Shown here: one piece after another, positions 35,342 to 45,330 of the stretch
Position numbering within the stretch: the stretch's first letter is position 1
Layout of the letters: every line of letters begins with the position of its first letter
Position numbers and translations under genes: made by a program
Notes under the pieces: model-generated
What the model saw: the letters and a program-made list of their open reading frames with translations, nothing else
Told to the model about the DNA's origin: nothing
Database searches by the model: none
Assembly (NCBI RefSeq): GCF_000271485.2
Contig: NZ_AKVN02000001.1
Coordinates: forward strand, 4,718,501-4,782,500
From: Pelosinus fermentans DSM 17108
GTDB lineage: Bacteria > Bacillota > Negativicutes > DSM-13327
DNA length: 64,000 nt
Direction: 5' to 3'

Positions 35342-37987
35342 TTAATGTATTGGATTAACCTGTGAATCCTCCAATAGTTCAATATAGCCTTTTGTTCCGT
35401 TCACTCGAATTCTCTGCCCGTCCTGAATGAGAGTGGTCGCCTGCTGAACGCCGACAACGGCTGGAATGCCATATTCCCGGGCAACAATCGCACCATGAGT
35501 CATCAGTCCCCCGACTTCGGTAACCACGCCGCTTGCCGATACAAAGAACGGCGTCCAGCCAGGATCTGTAAAGGTGGCTACCAGGATATCTCCTTTGTCC
35601 AGCTTCGCTTGCTCCGGTTTTAGAATGACCCGGGCGCGTCCTTCCACCACTCCAGCAGATACAGCTATTCCGGGTAAAGATCCTGTCGGTGCATCCTGCT
35701 GGCCATAGCTGCCATAGATGATTTCCCCTTCACTGGTCATCACTCTGGGCGGCGTAAGTTTTTCATATTCCAGGTAATTTTCCTTACGATCAGCAATCAA
35801 TTGCTGATCGGCATGAGCGGTCCGAATCACTTGTTCCAACTCAGTAAGAGACAGATAATATACATCTTCGGCTTGTTTAAGTACACCCTGATGAACCAGT
35901 TTTTCCGCTTCTTCCATAATCGCTTTTTTATAGAGATCAAAGTGGGATACGATGAAATATTTGGGATACTCTCTAAAACCGGCCAGCCCCCGATAGGTTT
36001 TAATGAGCTTATCCATAATTTTGGCTTTTACGGTGCCGCCTTTTATCTTTTTTAAGCGGGTTGACAGGCTTTTGGCCGCTTCTTCCGCCAGTTTCTCGCC
36101 TTTAGCAAACTTAAGGCGATGTTCACCCGGCTGTACGCTTTGAATATGGCTTAAAATTGCCGGGATAAGCTGGCTGGGTTTTTCCCGCCAGCGGGGCCGT
36201 GTAATATCAATTTCCCCGGTACACCGCATACCATATTGCTGGAGAAATTCCTCAAAAACCGGCTTCACATGATGGCCGCCTTTAACCGTTCCCAGCCCCG
36301 TCAGCAACGTATCGTCATCAGCCTGATGCAGATAAGTAATCACAGCGGGATACTGCCGAATGATATCGGCAAGATCGCCAAGGGCCAGCCCCATTTCACT
36401 GGTATTATTTCTCGGCGGTGATTTTCCCAAATCCTCAGTTTCTTTGCTGTCCCCCAGCCACCGTTTACTTAGGCGGTCAATTAATTCGAAGGAAAGCATA
36501 CCCGCCATAAACGGTCCCATCATTTTGCCATGCAAAACCCAGGTAAGCATTTCTGTTTTATCCCTGTCAATAAACCTGATTCTGTCGCCGCCGGAAAGCT
36601 GCCGCAGCGTTCGCTTCGCTTCAGAAATTTTCTCTTCAGCCCAACCATAGACGTGATAAGCCTGACTTGGGTCGTTGGTCGTCATATTTTGAATCGTTCT
36701 CATTGCCGGCCCGGCAAGTTTTTTTAGTTGGGCAAAACTCATTCTGGGCTGTCCTTCCGGTTGAAGTAAGGCGACAAGGTCACGGCGGTTTTTGATCTCG
36801 TCGATGGCGCTGCCCATCAAAGCATCCATTCTATCCAGGCCTGTTTGTTTTTTTTCAGGACTGCAAGAACTGGTAATATCACCAAATAAACGTCCGCCAG
36901 CCATAACCAGGATGTGATCATAGGGTTCCGAAAACTGGAACAGCGACAGTCCCAGCGGCTTCATAGGGTCAGTCATCATTTGCTGATGCCCAAAGGAGGA
37001 GAATACATGAAACCGGTTATCGGCAAGTTTAGGTACCGGATAGAGCGTAGTAATCGGCCTGCTTTGTACAATATAGAAAATGCCGTCAGCAAAGCACCAT
37101 TCGATGTCCTGGGGAGATCCAAAATACTGTTCGATATGTTTACCAATTGCCGCCAATGTAAGCACTTGTTCATCGGTAAGCGCCTGGCACTTAGGCATTT
37201 CGTCAGGCAATGCCCTTTCCCTTGTTCCCCCCTCCGGTGCAGCGTATATGGCGATTTTTTTATCACCAATCTGTTTTGTCAGAATTTTATTGTCCTTCAC
37301 CTTGTAGAGGTCCGCGTTAACCATGCCGCTGACCAATGCTTCGCCCAAACCAAAGCTCGCATCAATGGAGACAATCTTACGATTGCCGTTTACCGGGTCG
37401 GCAGTAAACATAATCCCTGATACTTCCGGAAAAACCATCCGCTGTACCACCACGGCCAGCAAAACTTGTTTATGATCAAATCCGTTTCGAGCGCGATACA
37501 CGATGGCGCGATCGCTGAACAACGAGGCCCAGCATTTCCGGACATGATCAACAATGGCGTCAATTCCTTTAATATTCAGGTAGGTATCCTGCTGGCCGGC
37601 AAATGATGCGCCGGGCAGGTCTTCTGCTGTCGCGCTGGAGCGAACGGCATAAGCATAATCTACTCCTGTTTCCTGCCAGGCCTGACCTATCTGCCGCCGG
37701 ATTTCGTCCGGCACCGGCAGACTTTCCATATGCTGTCGGATGCGCTGCCCTAATAGTTGGATCGCATCAGAGTGTTCAACATCCAAATCGTTGAGTTGGT
37801 CTAAAAAACCGGCCAATACAGGACTTGCCTTGACAAAATATTGATAGGCTTCTGTGGTGATGCAAAAGCCTGGCGGTACTTTCACATTATCAATCTTGGA
37901 AATTTCTCCTAGATTTGCCCCTTTTCCGCCCACCAGCGGCAAATCCTGTTTGCTGATTTCAGTAAAAAAAAGTGTATAAGTTAGCAT
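35342..37987 (-). CDS. rph: Rifampicin phosphotransferase (RPH)
   Basis: An 881-residue enzyme with the RPH layout: ATP-grasp N-terminal domain (about 1-320, LVGGKGANLGE, SSATAEDLPGASFAGQQDT, GLGEALVSG), a central rifamycin-binding helical domain (about 330-760, beginning QQMMTDPMKPLGLS) and a C-terminal swivelling His domain (about 780-870) with the phospho-carrier His in GGLMTHGAIVAREYG. It phosphorylates the ansa-chain hydroxyl of rifamycins using ATP. Length, domain order and many long blocks agree with Listeria RPH; true PEP synthase differs in its central and C-terminal parts, though automatic annotation often calls RPH a PEP synthase. It is divergent from an ABC multidrug exporter. Confidence 0.9.
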   Translation of the reverse strand: MLTYTLFFTEISKQDLPLVGGKGANLGEISKIDNVKVPPGFCITTEAYQYFVKASPVLAGFLDQLNDLDVEHSDAIQLLGQRIRQHMESLPVPDEIRRQIGQAWQETGVDYAYAVRSSATAEDLPGASFAGQQDTYLNIKGIDAIVDHVRKCWASLFSDRAIVYRARNGFDHKQVLLAVVVQRMVFPEVSGIMFTADPVNGNRKIVSIDASFGLGEALVSGMVNADLYKVKDNKILTKQIGDKKIAIYAAPEGGTRERALPDEMPKCQALTDEQVLTLAAIGKHIEQYFGSPQDIEWCFADGIFYIVQSRPITTLYPVPKLADNRFHVFSSFGHQQMMTDPMKPLGLSLFQFSEPYDHILVMAGGRLFGDITSSCSPEKKQTGLDRMDALMGSAIDEIKNRRDLVALLQPEGQPRMSFAQLKKLAGPAMRTIQNMTTNDPSQAYHVYGWAEEKISEAKRTLRQLSGGDRIRFIDRDKTEMLTWVLHGKMMGPFMAGMLSFELIDRLSKRWLGDSKETEDLGKSPPRNNTSEMGLALGDLADIIRQYPAVITYLHQADDDTLLTGLGTVKGGHHVKPVFEEFLQQYGMRCTGEIDITRPRWREKPSQLIPAILSHIQSVQPGEHRLKFAKGEKLAEEAAKSLSTRLKKIKGGTVKAKIMDKLIKTYRGLAGFREYPKYFIVSHFDLYKKAIMEEAEKLVHQGVLKQAEDVYYLSLTELEQVIRTAHADQQLIADRKENYLEYEKLTPPRVMTSEGEIIYGSYGQQDAPTGSLPGIAVSAGVVEGRARVILKPEQAKLDKGDILVATFTDPGWTPFFVSASGVVTEVGGLMTHGAIVAREYGIPAVVGVQQATTLIQDGQRIRVNGTKGYIELLEDSQVNPIH

Positions 37988-38198
37988 GCTTCCCCCCTAG
38001 TTTTCATGCAAAAGTATATAATCAATGCTCTGTTTAGTATTCGTCCGTAACAACAAATGTATTCTCATACTGAATAATTTGGGATATGAAGTTAGAAACT
38101 AAGCTATGCCAATACATTTCCCCTTTGTTGGTGATTGCAATAGAGATAAAGTGTCTTTTCTGTACAAAGGCCATCAAATATGGAGGGAGCTTGATTCG

Positions 38199-39923
38199 GT
38201 GCGATTACTTTGGGACTGTTTAAAACCGTATAAACTGCCTGTTTTTGCGCTTTTATTGTTTTTGATTATCCAGTCAGCCTGTGAAGTTCTGTTGCCCACC
38301 CTGGTAGCGGACTTAATTAATCAGGGCATTCAAAGGGCTGATACCGATTTTATTGAAAAAACAGGAATGAATATGCTGCTGGCGGCCATCGCAGCTATGG
38401 TTTGCTCTTTGGCCTCCGGTTTAATTTCAGCCCGTATCTCCACCAGGATTAGTGCAGATTTACGGCAGCAAATTTTTTTTAAAGTGCAGGAATTTTCCTC
38501 CAATGAAATGGACCTGTTTGGGGTTTCTTCGCTGATCACCCGTACCACTAATGACATTACCCGGATTCAAACTTTTTTACTTTATTTGTTGAAGATGGGT
38601 ATACTTACGCCGTTAATGATGCTTAGCGGCATTATCATGGCTGTTTTCACCAGCGGTAAGCTGTCCCTTGTTCTCATTATTACCTTACCGGTTATGTCTT
38701 TGGTTATCGCCTGGATTCTGGCCAGCATGATGGGCTACTATCGAAGTATGCAAGCTCAATTTGATTTACTCAATTTGGTATTACGCGAGAATCTTACCGG
38801 AATACGCGTCATTCGGGCCTTTAAACAGACCCGCCATGAAATGGAGCGCTTCGAAGGAGTCAATGGCGAATACACCCGCTTGTCCATTCATACCCAGCAG
38901 CTGATAGGCATTTTAATGCCAGCGGTTACCATTCTGATGAATATAACCACCATTGCGGTCATGTTTTTCGGCAGCAGACTTGTCATGAACGCAACGATGG
39001 ATGTAGGCAGCCTGGTCGCTTATGTGCAGTATATCACCCAGATTCTGTTGTCGGTGATGATGACGTCCATGCTTTTTATGATGTATCCACGGCTGATTAC
39101 TTCACTCACCCGGATTATCACCGTATTGGAAACCAGTTCCAGCATTGTTGACGGCTCCCGGGCTGAGGCCAGAATTCATACCGGCATTGTAGAATTCAAC
39201 CATGTATCTTTTACTTTTCCCCAGGCGGAGGAGGCTGTTTTAAAGGATGTATCCTTTACTGCTTATCCTAATCAAATGACGGCCATTATCGGCAGTACAG
39301 GCAGCGGAAAATCCACCATTGCCAAACTGCTGCTGCGTTTTTATGACGTCACCGCCGGTCAGATACTGATTGATGGGGTAGATATCAGGGACTATACGCT
39401 GCATAATCTGCGTGAGAAAATCGGTTATGTTCCGCAGCAGGCAGTGTTATTTTCCAACACCATTGCCGGAAATCTCCGCTTCGGCAAAAAGAATGCCAGC
39501 AGGGAGGAACTGCTTAAGGCTGCCGGCATTGCCCAGGCAACCGAGTTTATCCAGGCTAAAGAAGCAGGACTTGATACCCCCATTGCTCAGGGCGGCACCA
39601 ATGTGTCCGGCGGTCAGAAACAGCGTCTGGCCATTGCCCGGGCTGTGATTAAAAAGCCGGCTGTCTATTTGCTGGACGATAGTTTTTCGGCACTGGACTA
39701 TAAAACCGATCGGGCGGTACGCCAGGCATTAAAGTCTGAAACAAAAGACGCAGCCCTGATTGTCATTGCCCAGCGCATCAGCACCATTATTCAGGCGGAT
39801 CGCATTGTGGTTCTCAACGAGGGGGAAGTCGCCGACACCGGCAACCATGAAGAGCTGATGAAACGCTGCGGCATCTATCAGGAAATCTTCAGATCGCAGT
39901 TTCAGCAGGAGGGGCTACTATGA
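38199..39923 (+). CDS. ABC multidrug exporter half-transporter, degenerate-site subunit (BmrC-like)
   Basis: A 574-residue half-transporter: six-helix membrane domain (about 10-310) and nucleotide-binding domain (about 335-574) with Walker A GSTGSGKST, signature VSGGQKQRL and Walker B YLLDDSFSALD. Asp replaces the usual catalytic Glu after Walker B, the mark of the non-catalytic site in heterodimeric exporters. I choose GTG at 38199, nine bases after GGAGGGAG; the frame is open to 38106 but that part is not family-like. It overlaps the next gene by four bases (ATGA). Confidence 0.87.
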   Translation: MRLLWDCLKPYKLPVFALLLFLIIQSACEVLLPTLVADLINQGIQRADTDFIEKTGMNMLLAAIAAMVCSLASGLISARISTRISADLRQQIFFKVQEFSSNEMDLFGVSSLITRTTNDITRIQTFLLYLLKMGILTPLMMLSGIIMAVFTSGKLSLVLIITLPVMSLVIAWILASMMGYYRSMQAQFDLLNLVLRENLTGIRVIRAFKQTRHEMERFEGVNGEYTRLSIHTQQLIGILMPAVTILMNITTIAVMFFGSRLVMNATMDVGSLVAYVQYITQILLSVMMTSMLFMMYPRLITSLTRIITVLETSSSIVDGSRAEARIHTGIVEFNHVSFTFPQAEEAVLKDVSFTAYPNQMTAIIGSTGSGKSTIAKLLLRFYDVTAGQILIDGVDIRDYTLHNLREKIGYVPQQAVLFSNTIAGNLRFGKKNASREELLKAAGIAQATEFIQAKEAGLDTPIAQGGTNVSGGQKQRLAIARAVIKKPAVYLLDDSFSALDYKTDRAVRQALKSETKDAALIVIAQRISTIIQADRIVVLNEGEVADTGNHEELMKRCGIYQEIFRSQFQQEGLL

Positions 39924-41746
39924 GCAATAAGCCAGGTTCTTTTTCAAAGCCCCCGTCAATCATCGGAGACGCTGAGAAGCCGCGAAACTTCGGCAATACA
40001 GGCAGACGTCTGTTGCGCTATTTTAAACAATTAAAAGGGAAATTATTAGTCGCCATTTTAATGACGGTGTTAAGCACGGTGTTTACTGTTTTGGCACCGG
40101 AAATTTTAGGCCGAGTGACGACACAGCTGTACATAGGTGTGACTACAGGTATTTTTCTCTGGGACAAGATGATAACAACGCTGCTGCTATTAACCGTTAT
40201 CTATTTGATTTCCCAGGTGTTTGCCTTTGCACAGAATTTCCTGATGGCCGAGATCACATCCCGTATTATTTATCTGATCAGAACAGACCTCAATATAAAG
40301 CTCAATCGGCTGCCACTGCGGTTTTTAGACAGCAAAACCCATGGTGAACTATTGAGCCGGGTTACCAATGATGTTGAAACCGTTAGTTCTACCTTGCAGC
40401 ATAGCTTTACCCAGATTATTTCTTCTCTAACCACCCTGGCGGGGATCTCTGTCATGATGTTGATCATTAATGTCTGGATATCACTGGTAGCTTTTGCGGT
40501 TATACCCCTCGCACTGCTTACCTCATCAATCATCATAAAAACATCCCAAAAATACTTTATCAATCAGCAGGCTTTTATTGGCGCGATGAACGGACATGTG
40601 GAAGAAATGTATACAGGCTATAGCATCGTGAGAAGCTTTAATTACGAAGAAGAAGCTAAGACCCGCTTTAGCGACTTAAATAAAAAAATCCTGAAAAATT
40701 CATGGCGCGCCGAATTTTTATCAGGGATACTATCGCCTTTGGCCGCATTTTTAGGCAATATCGGGTATGTAGGCGTTGCTGTTCTGGGCTGTTTTTTTGC
40801 CATTCGCGGTCAAATTGAAGTTGGACAAATCCAGGCTTTTCTGCAATACGTCAAGCAGTTTAACAATCCTATCAGTATCATTTCCAATGCAGCGGGAACT
40901 TTGCAGGCCGCACTGGCTGCTGCGGAAAGAATTTTTGAAATTTTGGATGAAGCGGAGGAAAGCGCCGAGCATCCCAATCCGGTAAAGCTGGAAAACGTCC
41001 AAGGCAATGTTTCCATCCGGCAGGTAAACTTTTCTTACCTGCCCGGTCAGCCTGTCATCCGTGATTTTAATTTAGAGGTCAAAAGCGGTCAAACGGTCGC
41101 CATCGTCGGTCCCACCGGATCAGGCAAAACAACGCTGATCAATTTGTTTATGCGTTTTTATGATGTGGATGACGGCAGTATTAAAATTGACGGTATTGAT
41201 ATCAGGGATATGAAACGGGATGATTTGCGCGGCATATTTGGCATGGTACTGCAAGATACCTGGCTGTTTAATGGAACCATTGCAGAAAATATCGCCTATG
41301 GAAGGCAAGGGGCCACCCGGCAGCAGGTTGTTGACGCCGCCAAAACCACTTATGTCCACCAATTTATTAGAACATTACCGAATAGCTACGATATGCGGAT
41401 TAGTGAAGATGCCGGCAATATTTCTCAAGGGCAGAAGCAATTACTCACCATTGCCCGGGCCATTATCGCCGACCAGCCAATTCTCATCCTGGATGAAGCC
41501 ACAAGCTCCGTAGACACCCGCACAGAGGTTCTCATTCAAAACGCGATGAATAGGATGATGCAGGGCAGGACAAGCTTTGTTATTGCCCACCGGCTGTCTA
41601 CCATTCGTAACGCGGATATCATCCTGGTACTGAATCACGGGGATATTGTGGAAAAGGGCAGCCATACAGAGTTGATGGTGAAAAAGGGTTTTTACTATGA
41701 TCTTTACAACAGTCAGTTCGCGGCTGAGGATGCCGGATCTGTATAA
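39920..41746 (+). CDS. ABC multidrug exporter half-transporter, catalytic subunit (BmrD-like)
   Basis: A 608-residue partner of the gene at 38199: a short N-terminal extension, six membrane helices (about 45-340) and a nucleotide-binding domain with Walker A GPTGSGKTT, signature ISQGQKQLL and Walker B ILDEATSSVD with an intact catalytic Glu. Together the two form an asymmetric exporter of the BmrCD/LmrCD/TM287-288 kind, moving lipophilic drugs out with ATP. Translational coupling fixes the stoichiometry. Rifamycin export is possible given the rph neighbour but unproven. Confidence 0.9.
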   Translation: MSNKPGSFSKPPSIIGDAEKPRNFGNTGRRLLRYFKQLKGKLLVAILMTVLSTVFTVLAPEILGRVTTQLYIGVTTGIFLWDKMITTLLLLTVIYLISQVFAFAQNFLMAEITSRIIYLIRTDLNIKLNRLPLRFLDSKTHGELLSRVTNDVETVSSTLQHSFTQIISSLTTLAGISVMMLIINVWISLVAFAVIPLALLTSSIIIKTSQKYFINQQAFIGAMNGHVEEMYTGYSIVRSFNYEEEAKTRFSDLNKKILKNSWRAEFLSGILSPLAAFLGNIGYVGVAVLGCFFAIRGQIEVGQIQAFLQYVKQFNNPISIISNAAGTLQAALAAAERIFEILDEAEESAEHPNPVKLENVQGNVSIRQVNFSYLPGQPVIRDFNLEVKSGQTVAIVGPTGSGKTTLINLFMRFYDVDDGSIKIDGIDIRDMKRDDLRGIFGMVLQDTWLFNGTIAENIAYGRQGATRQQVVDAAKTTYVHQFIRTLPNSYDMRISEDAGNISQGQKQLLTIARAIIADQPILILDEATSSVDTRTEVLIQNAMNRMMQGRTSFVIAHRLSTIRNADIILVLNHGDIVEKGSHTELMVKKGFYYDLYNSQFAAEDAGSV

Positions 41747-41782
41747 CGTAAAATCCCCTTCCTGTTTTGCTTAAGGTATGAT

Positions 41783-42172
41783 ATGTTAATGCGCTTTGAC
41801 GATGCGGTTTTAATTGAACCTTTTTCAGTAGGAACCCATGGAAAAAATGTTCCTCAGACTAAACCGGAAAATCAAGTGGTGATTTATGGCGCCGGAACCA
41901 TCGGTCTCTGTGCCCTAAGCGGCTTAATTGCCCAGGGAAACAAAAAAGTAGCCGTATTGGATGTGGATGATAGGCGTTTGGAAATTGTAAGGGAAATAGG
42001 CGGAATAGGATTTAATCCGACATCAGGAGATGTGCGTAATTTCTTAATTGAACAATTCGGGGAAATAAAAAAATCCCATGGACATTCGGCAATCAACATT
42101 GATGTGGCGGTTGACTGCGCCGGCACGCCGAATATTCCAGAGGATTTTCTGAATTATGCATTTAATCCATAG
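41783..42172 (+). pseudogene. Middle fragment of a zinc-type alcohol/polyol dehydrogenase
   Basis: 129 codons hold only the end of the catalytic domain (DAVLIEPFSVGTH) and the Rossmann core (VVIYGAGTIGLCAL…VAVLDVDDRRLE…VAVDCAGTP) of a medium-chain dehydrogenase. The zinc-binding N-terminal 130 residues and the C-terminal 80 or more are missing. It lies between the ABC operon and a sugar-catabolism cluster and is probably a leftover of a polyol dehydrogenase from the latter. Confidence 0.75.
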
Positions 42173-42185
42173 GATTCATATTTTC

Positions 42186-43133
42186 TCACTCATAATCATT
42201 TGGTAAAGCTTCTTTTAACACATTTAAAGACTTCTTTATTCCAGTTAGTGGCGACATTGTTAAATCTTCCATTTCTAAGCTGACCGATCCGGTATATCCA
42301 ATCATGCTGAGAACAGAGAAAAATTCTTTCCACCACTGAACACTATGACCATGTCCCAATGCCACATAATTCCAAGTACGTTGAGAAAATTGATCGATTG
42401 TTTTTGTATCTAAGACCCCATCAGACTCTAAAAGACTTCGTTCCATGCGCGCATCCTTCGCATGGACATGATATATGCGCTCTGCCCCTAATTTGCGTAC
42501 AGCCACAATAGGATCTCCTCCCATCCAAAACAGATGGCCTGGATCTATGTTCATCCCAATCATGGGACCTACCGCATCCCGAAGCCGTATAAGCGTTCCA
42601 GGGTTATAAACTAATTGATATCCATGATTTTCTAAAGCAATCTTTTCGATCCCATGTGATTTCGCTCTCTCTACCGCAGTCTGCCAATAAGGGATGAATA
42701 CTTCATTCCATTGCCAATTTAAAATTTTCGTTGTAATTGGAGGCCAGCTACTTGTAATCCAATTAGGTGTTACATCCGTGGGAGAACCACCAGGCAAGCC
42801 AGACATCATTACAATATGTTTTATATTGAGCTTTTCAGCCAGTTGAAACGTTTTTTCAACAACTTTTTGATGCTCTTTTCCTTCTTCATTTGGCGCAAGT
42901 TGATTGCCTGAACAATTCAATGTTGCTAAAGTAAGTCCACGCTTTTCGATTTCTTCCATAAAAGTATTACGCGCAGTTTTATTTTCGAGCATATTATCTA
43001 AATCAATATGCGGAGCTTTTGACCAATTTCCACAAGCAATTTCAATTGAATCAAATCCCAACTCTGCTGCAGTATCCAACATTTCTTCAAAAGACATATA
43101 TCCTAAGCTATCTGTATTAAAGCAAAGATTCAT
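42186..43133 (-). CDS. Sugar phosphate isomerase/epimerase family (xylose isomerase-like TIM barrel)
   Basis: A 315-residue AP-endonuclease-2-like TIM barrel. Metal-site residues of the family are visible: Glu in IALENHG, the Asp and His in MNIDPGHLFW, His in RIYHVHAKDAR and Glu in SLEMED. I start at ATG 43133, six bases after GAGGTG, rather than the GTG at 43142 that overlaps the site. It follows the dehydrogenase gene by 18 bases in one operon. Such pairs act in inositol or keto-sugar breakdown, for example as epimerases or dehydratases. The exact reaction is not clear. Confidence 0.83.
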   Translation of the reverse strand: MNLCFNTDSLGYMSFEEMLDTAAELGFDSIEIACGNWSKAPHIDLDNMLENKTARNTFMEEIEKRGLTLATLNCSGNQLAPNEEGKEHQKVVEKTFQLAEKLNIKHIVMMSGLPGGSPTDVTPNWITSSWPPITTKILNWQWNEVFIPYWQTAVERAKSHGIEKIALENHGYQLVYNPGTLIRLRDAVGPMIGMNIDPGHLFWMGGDPIVAVRKLGAERIYHVHAKDARMERSLLESDGVLDTKTIDQFSQRTWNYVALGHGHSVQWWKEFFSVLSMIGYTGSVSLEMEDLTMSPLTGIKKSLNVLKEALPNDYE

Positions 43134-43151
43134 GGTATTCACCTCAAAAAT

Positions 43152-44159
43152 TTATTTTTTATAAAAATCAGGCATAGATTCCAAGTTCATTCTTACAATA
43201 CTTTGTGTATCGCGTGCTTTGGATGCGGCCTTAGCAGTTACTTGTCCAACATAGCCATCCCAAGCACTTGGTCCTGTTAAATGTCCATTTTTACAAGAAT
43301 TAATCCATTCTTGAAATTCAATATTGTAGGCATCAACGAAACGTTCCGACCAATCATGACAAATTCGAGTTATACGCGAATTGTTGGTCCTGACCATTGC
43401 ATTCGGTGGTTCCGGTAAATTCAAAGAACCTTCTTCACATACAATTTCACATTTTATATCATATCCATAACGGCAATTCACAAAAGACTCAACATCAATT
43501 CTCACACCTGATTCAGTCGTCAAATACATAATTTGTGGATCACGTAAATCACCTTCCGCATGACGAGTCGATTTTGGAAAAACAACTTCTACTGTCGCAT
43601 AATTTTCATTGAGTAACCAACGAAGCACATCAATTTCATGAATCATCGAATTTTCGACAGACATAGGAGTTGTAAATCCAGGCGCATCATAATTACGGTG
43701 TACGCAGTGAAGCATCAAAGGAAGTCCATATTTTCCAGATTCAATCAACTGTTTCAACTGGCAATACCCTGGATCATAACGGCGCATAAAACCGACTTGT
43801 ACAAGATGTTTTCCACCAGCAATTTCCGCTTCTATAATACGTTTGCAGGCCTCAGGTTCAGGCGCAAGCGGTTTTTCGCAAAAAACATATTTTCCGTATT
43901 GAATAGCTGCCATAACATATTGTTCATGAAACGGGTCAAGCGTTGTTACGATAACAGCGTCAATATCATTAGAGGCAATCATATCTTCTCCACATTTATA
44001 AGCATGGAGTTCATAATTCTTAGCAACCGTTTTACAAAAATCGAGATTCACATCTGCGCAGGCAATAACACGGCCTCCTTGTAATTTTTGATTTATTCGT
44101 TCGATATGCGTACGTCCAATAGCACCTGTTCCAACTAACCCTATTCTCAATTGTTTCAT
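43152..44159 (-). CDS. Gfo/Idh/MocA-family dehydrogenase (inositol 2-dehydrogenase-like)
   Basis: A 335-residue NAD-dependent sugar/polyol dehydrogenase. GLVGTGAIGRTHIERI is the Rossmann start, CEKPLA the Glu-Lys-Pro signature, and the C-terminal substrate domain carries the catalytic pair in NSMIHEIDVLRW (Asp and His). ATG at 44159 has AGGAG nine bases before it; the six upstream codons to 44177 are not needed. It resembles IolG, and its TIM-barrel neighbour supports inositol or a related polyol, but other iol genes are absent here. It is divergent in function, not direction, from the AraC gene upstream. Confidence 0.85.
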   Translation of the reverse strand: MKQLRIGLVGTGAIGRTHIERINQKLQGGRVIACADVNLDFCKTVAKNYELHAYKCGEDMIASNDIDAVIVTTLDPFHEQYVMAAIQYGKYVFCEKPLAPEPEACKRIIEAEIAGGKHLVQVGFMRRYDPGYCQLKQLIESGKYGLPLMLHCVHRNYDAPGFTTPMSVENSMIHEIDVLRWLLNENYATVEVVFPKSTRHAEGDLRDPQIMYLTTESGVRIDVESFVNCRYGYDIKCEIVCEEGSLNLPEPPNAMVRTNNSRITRICHDWSERFVDAYNIEFQEWINSCKNGHLTGPSAWDGYVGQVTAKAASKARDTQSIVRMNLESMPDFYKK

Positions 44160-44388
44160 ACCTAAGACTCCTCTCATTTATAAAGCTTATTACTCATTTT
44201 TTCAATTGGTACAAACAAAACACAATACGTTTTTTATAAAAACTTATCACAACTTGATAGTTCATGAACCTTAATTAATATTATAATTAGTATCATTTTT
44301 TTCTGTTATTATTATCTTGCTGTAATTTTCAGAATAATCATAATAGATCTTATTTTATTTCTTATTTGTTATAATATCTTGCAAAAAA

Positions 44389-44425
44389 AATGCACAGCAT
44401 CATAAACATGACAATACTGTGCATT
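44389..44425 (-). terminator. Terminator of the AraC gene
   Basis: AATGCACAG pairs with CTGTGCATT around 19 bases; on the minus strand eight T residues follow. The promoter of the dehydrogenase operon must lie in 44160-44388. Confidence 0.8.
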
Positions 44426-44431
44426 TTAAAA

Positions 44432-45277
44432 TCATTTATTTTTTTTAAAATGTATTCTATAGTCTTTAGGGGAAATACCAACATACTTTTTGAATATCGC
44501 ACTAAAATGAACACTACTGCCAAATCCAAGACTTTCTTCGATCTCTCGAATTAAAAGATGCGTTTCCATTAAAAGACTTTGCGCTTCTCCGATACGCCGG
44601 TGAATTATATACTGAATGGGAGATAAACCCGTTTCATGCTTAAAAACATGAGATAATTGCGAAGGACTAATATGAAGACTGTGGCTAATATTTTCCAGTT
44701 TAATCGATTCTTTATAGTGTTCATCGATAAACTCCGTAATTTTACGTACAAGGTTTTCTTTTTTTTGTTCATACTCCATATTCCCATTCTCTTTTTGTGT
44801 TACTATTTCTTCATAAACTAAAAGCAAAATACTTATAGCCAAATAATGTGAAACAATATTTGCTGATGTCATGTAAAGTTCATGCAATACGGGCATAAGT
44901 TGATGTAAACGCTTAGATGTTTCTTTTGAAGAAAAAATAGGTTTATGACTATAATTGATTAGGCAGTTTGGAGGCAATCCTTTTATGTCAATACCAGAGA
45001 GAGCACAACAATACGTCTGCATATTATGCTGCTGAAAAGGAGCTTCTCCATGAAGAATTCCCGCATTACAAATAATGAAATCACCAGAATTCACAGCATA
45101 TTCTCGATTACCTACAAGATATCGCCCTTTTCCGCTATATACATAAAGAATTTCGAGCACATTTTGATGAGAATGAATCATATGTGCATGTTTTTGACTA
45201 TATGTTTCATTAACAAAAAAGGTTCCTTTCAATTCAATATTATTTAGTGTAAATGACAACATAAGCTTTTTGTTCAT
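44432..45277 (-). CDS. AraC-family regulator with cupin sensor
   Basis: A 281-residue regulator: cupin-like sensor domain (about 15-150, HSHQNVLEILYVYSGKGRYL, YAVNSGDFIICN) and two C-terminal HTH motifs (about 180-281, SHSLHISPSQLSHVFKHE and REIEESLGFGSSVHFSAIFKKY). ATG at 45277 is nine bases after GAGAGG; the TTG two codons before is too close. It precedes the polyol/sugar operon on the same strand and probably activates it in response to a sugar. Confidence 0.87.
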   Translation of the reverse strand: MNKKLMLSFTLNNIELKGTFFVNETYSQKHAHMIHSHQNVLEILYVYSGKGRYLVGNREYAVNSGDFIICNAGILHGEAPFQQHNMQTYCCALSGIDIKGLPPNCLINYSHKPIFSSKETSKRLHQLMPVLHELYMTSANIVSHYLAISILLLVYEEIVTQKENGNMEYEQKKENLVRKITEFIDEHYKESIKLENISHSLHISPSQLSHVFKHETGLSPIQYIIHRRIGEAQSLLMETHLLIREIEESLGFGSSVHFSAIFKKYVGISPKDYRIHFKKNK

Positions 45278-45330
45278 CTCCAAATACCTCTCTTGATAAA
45301 ATTATATCTTATTAAATTAGTTGATCATTC

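Noticed and set aside
35342-37987. Phosphoenolpyruvate synthase
   Set aside because: The N-terminal and His domains are shared, but the central domain and overall order match rifampicin phosphotransferase.
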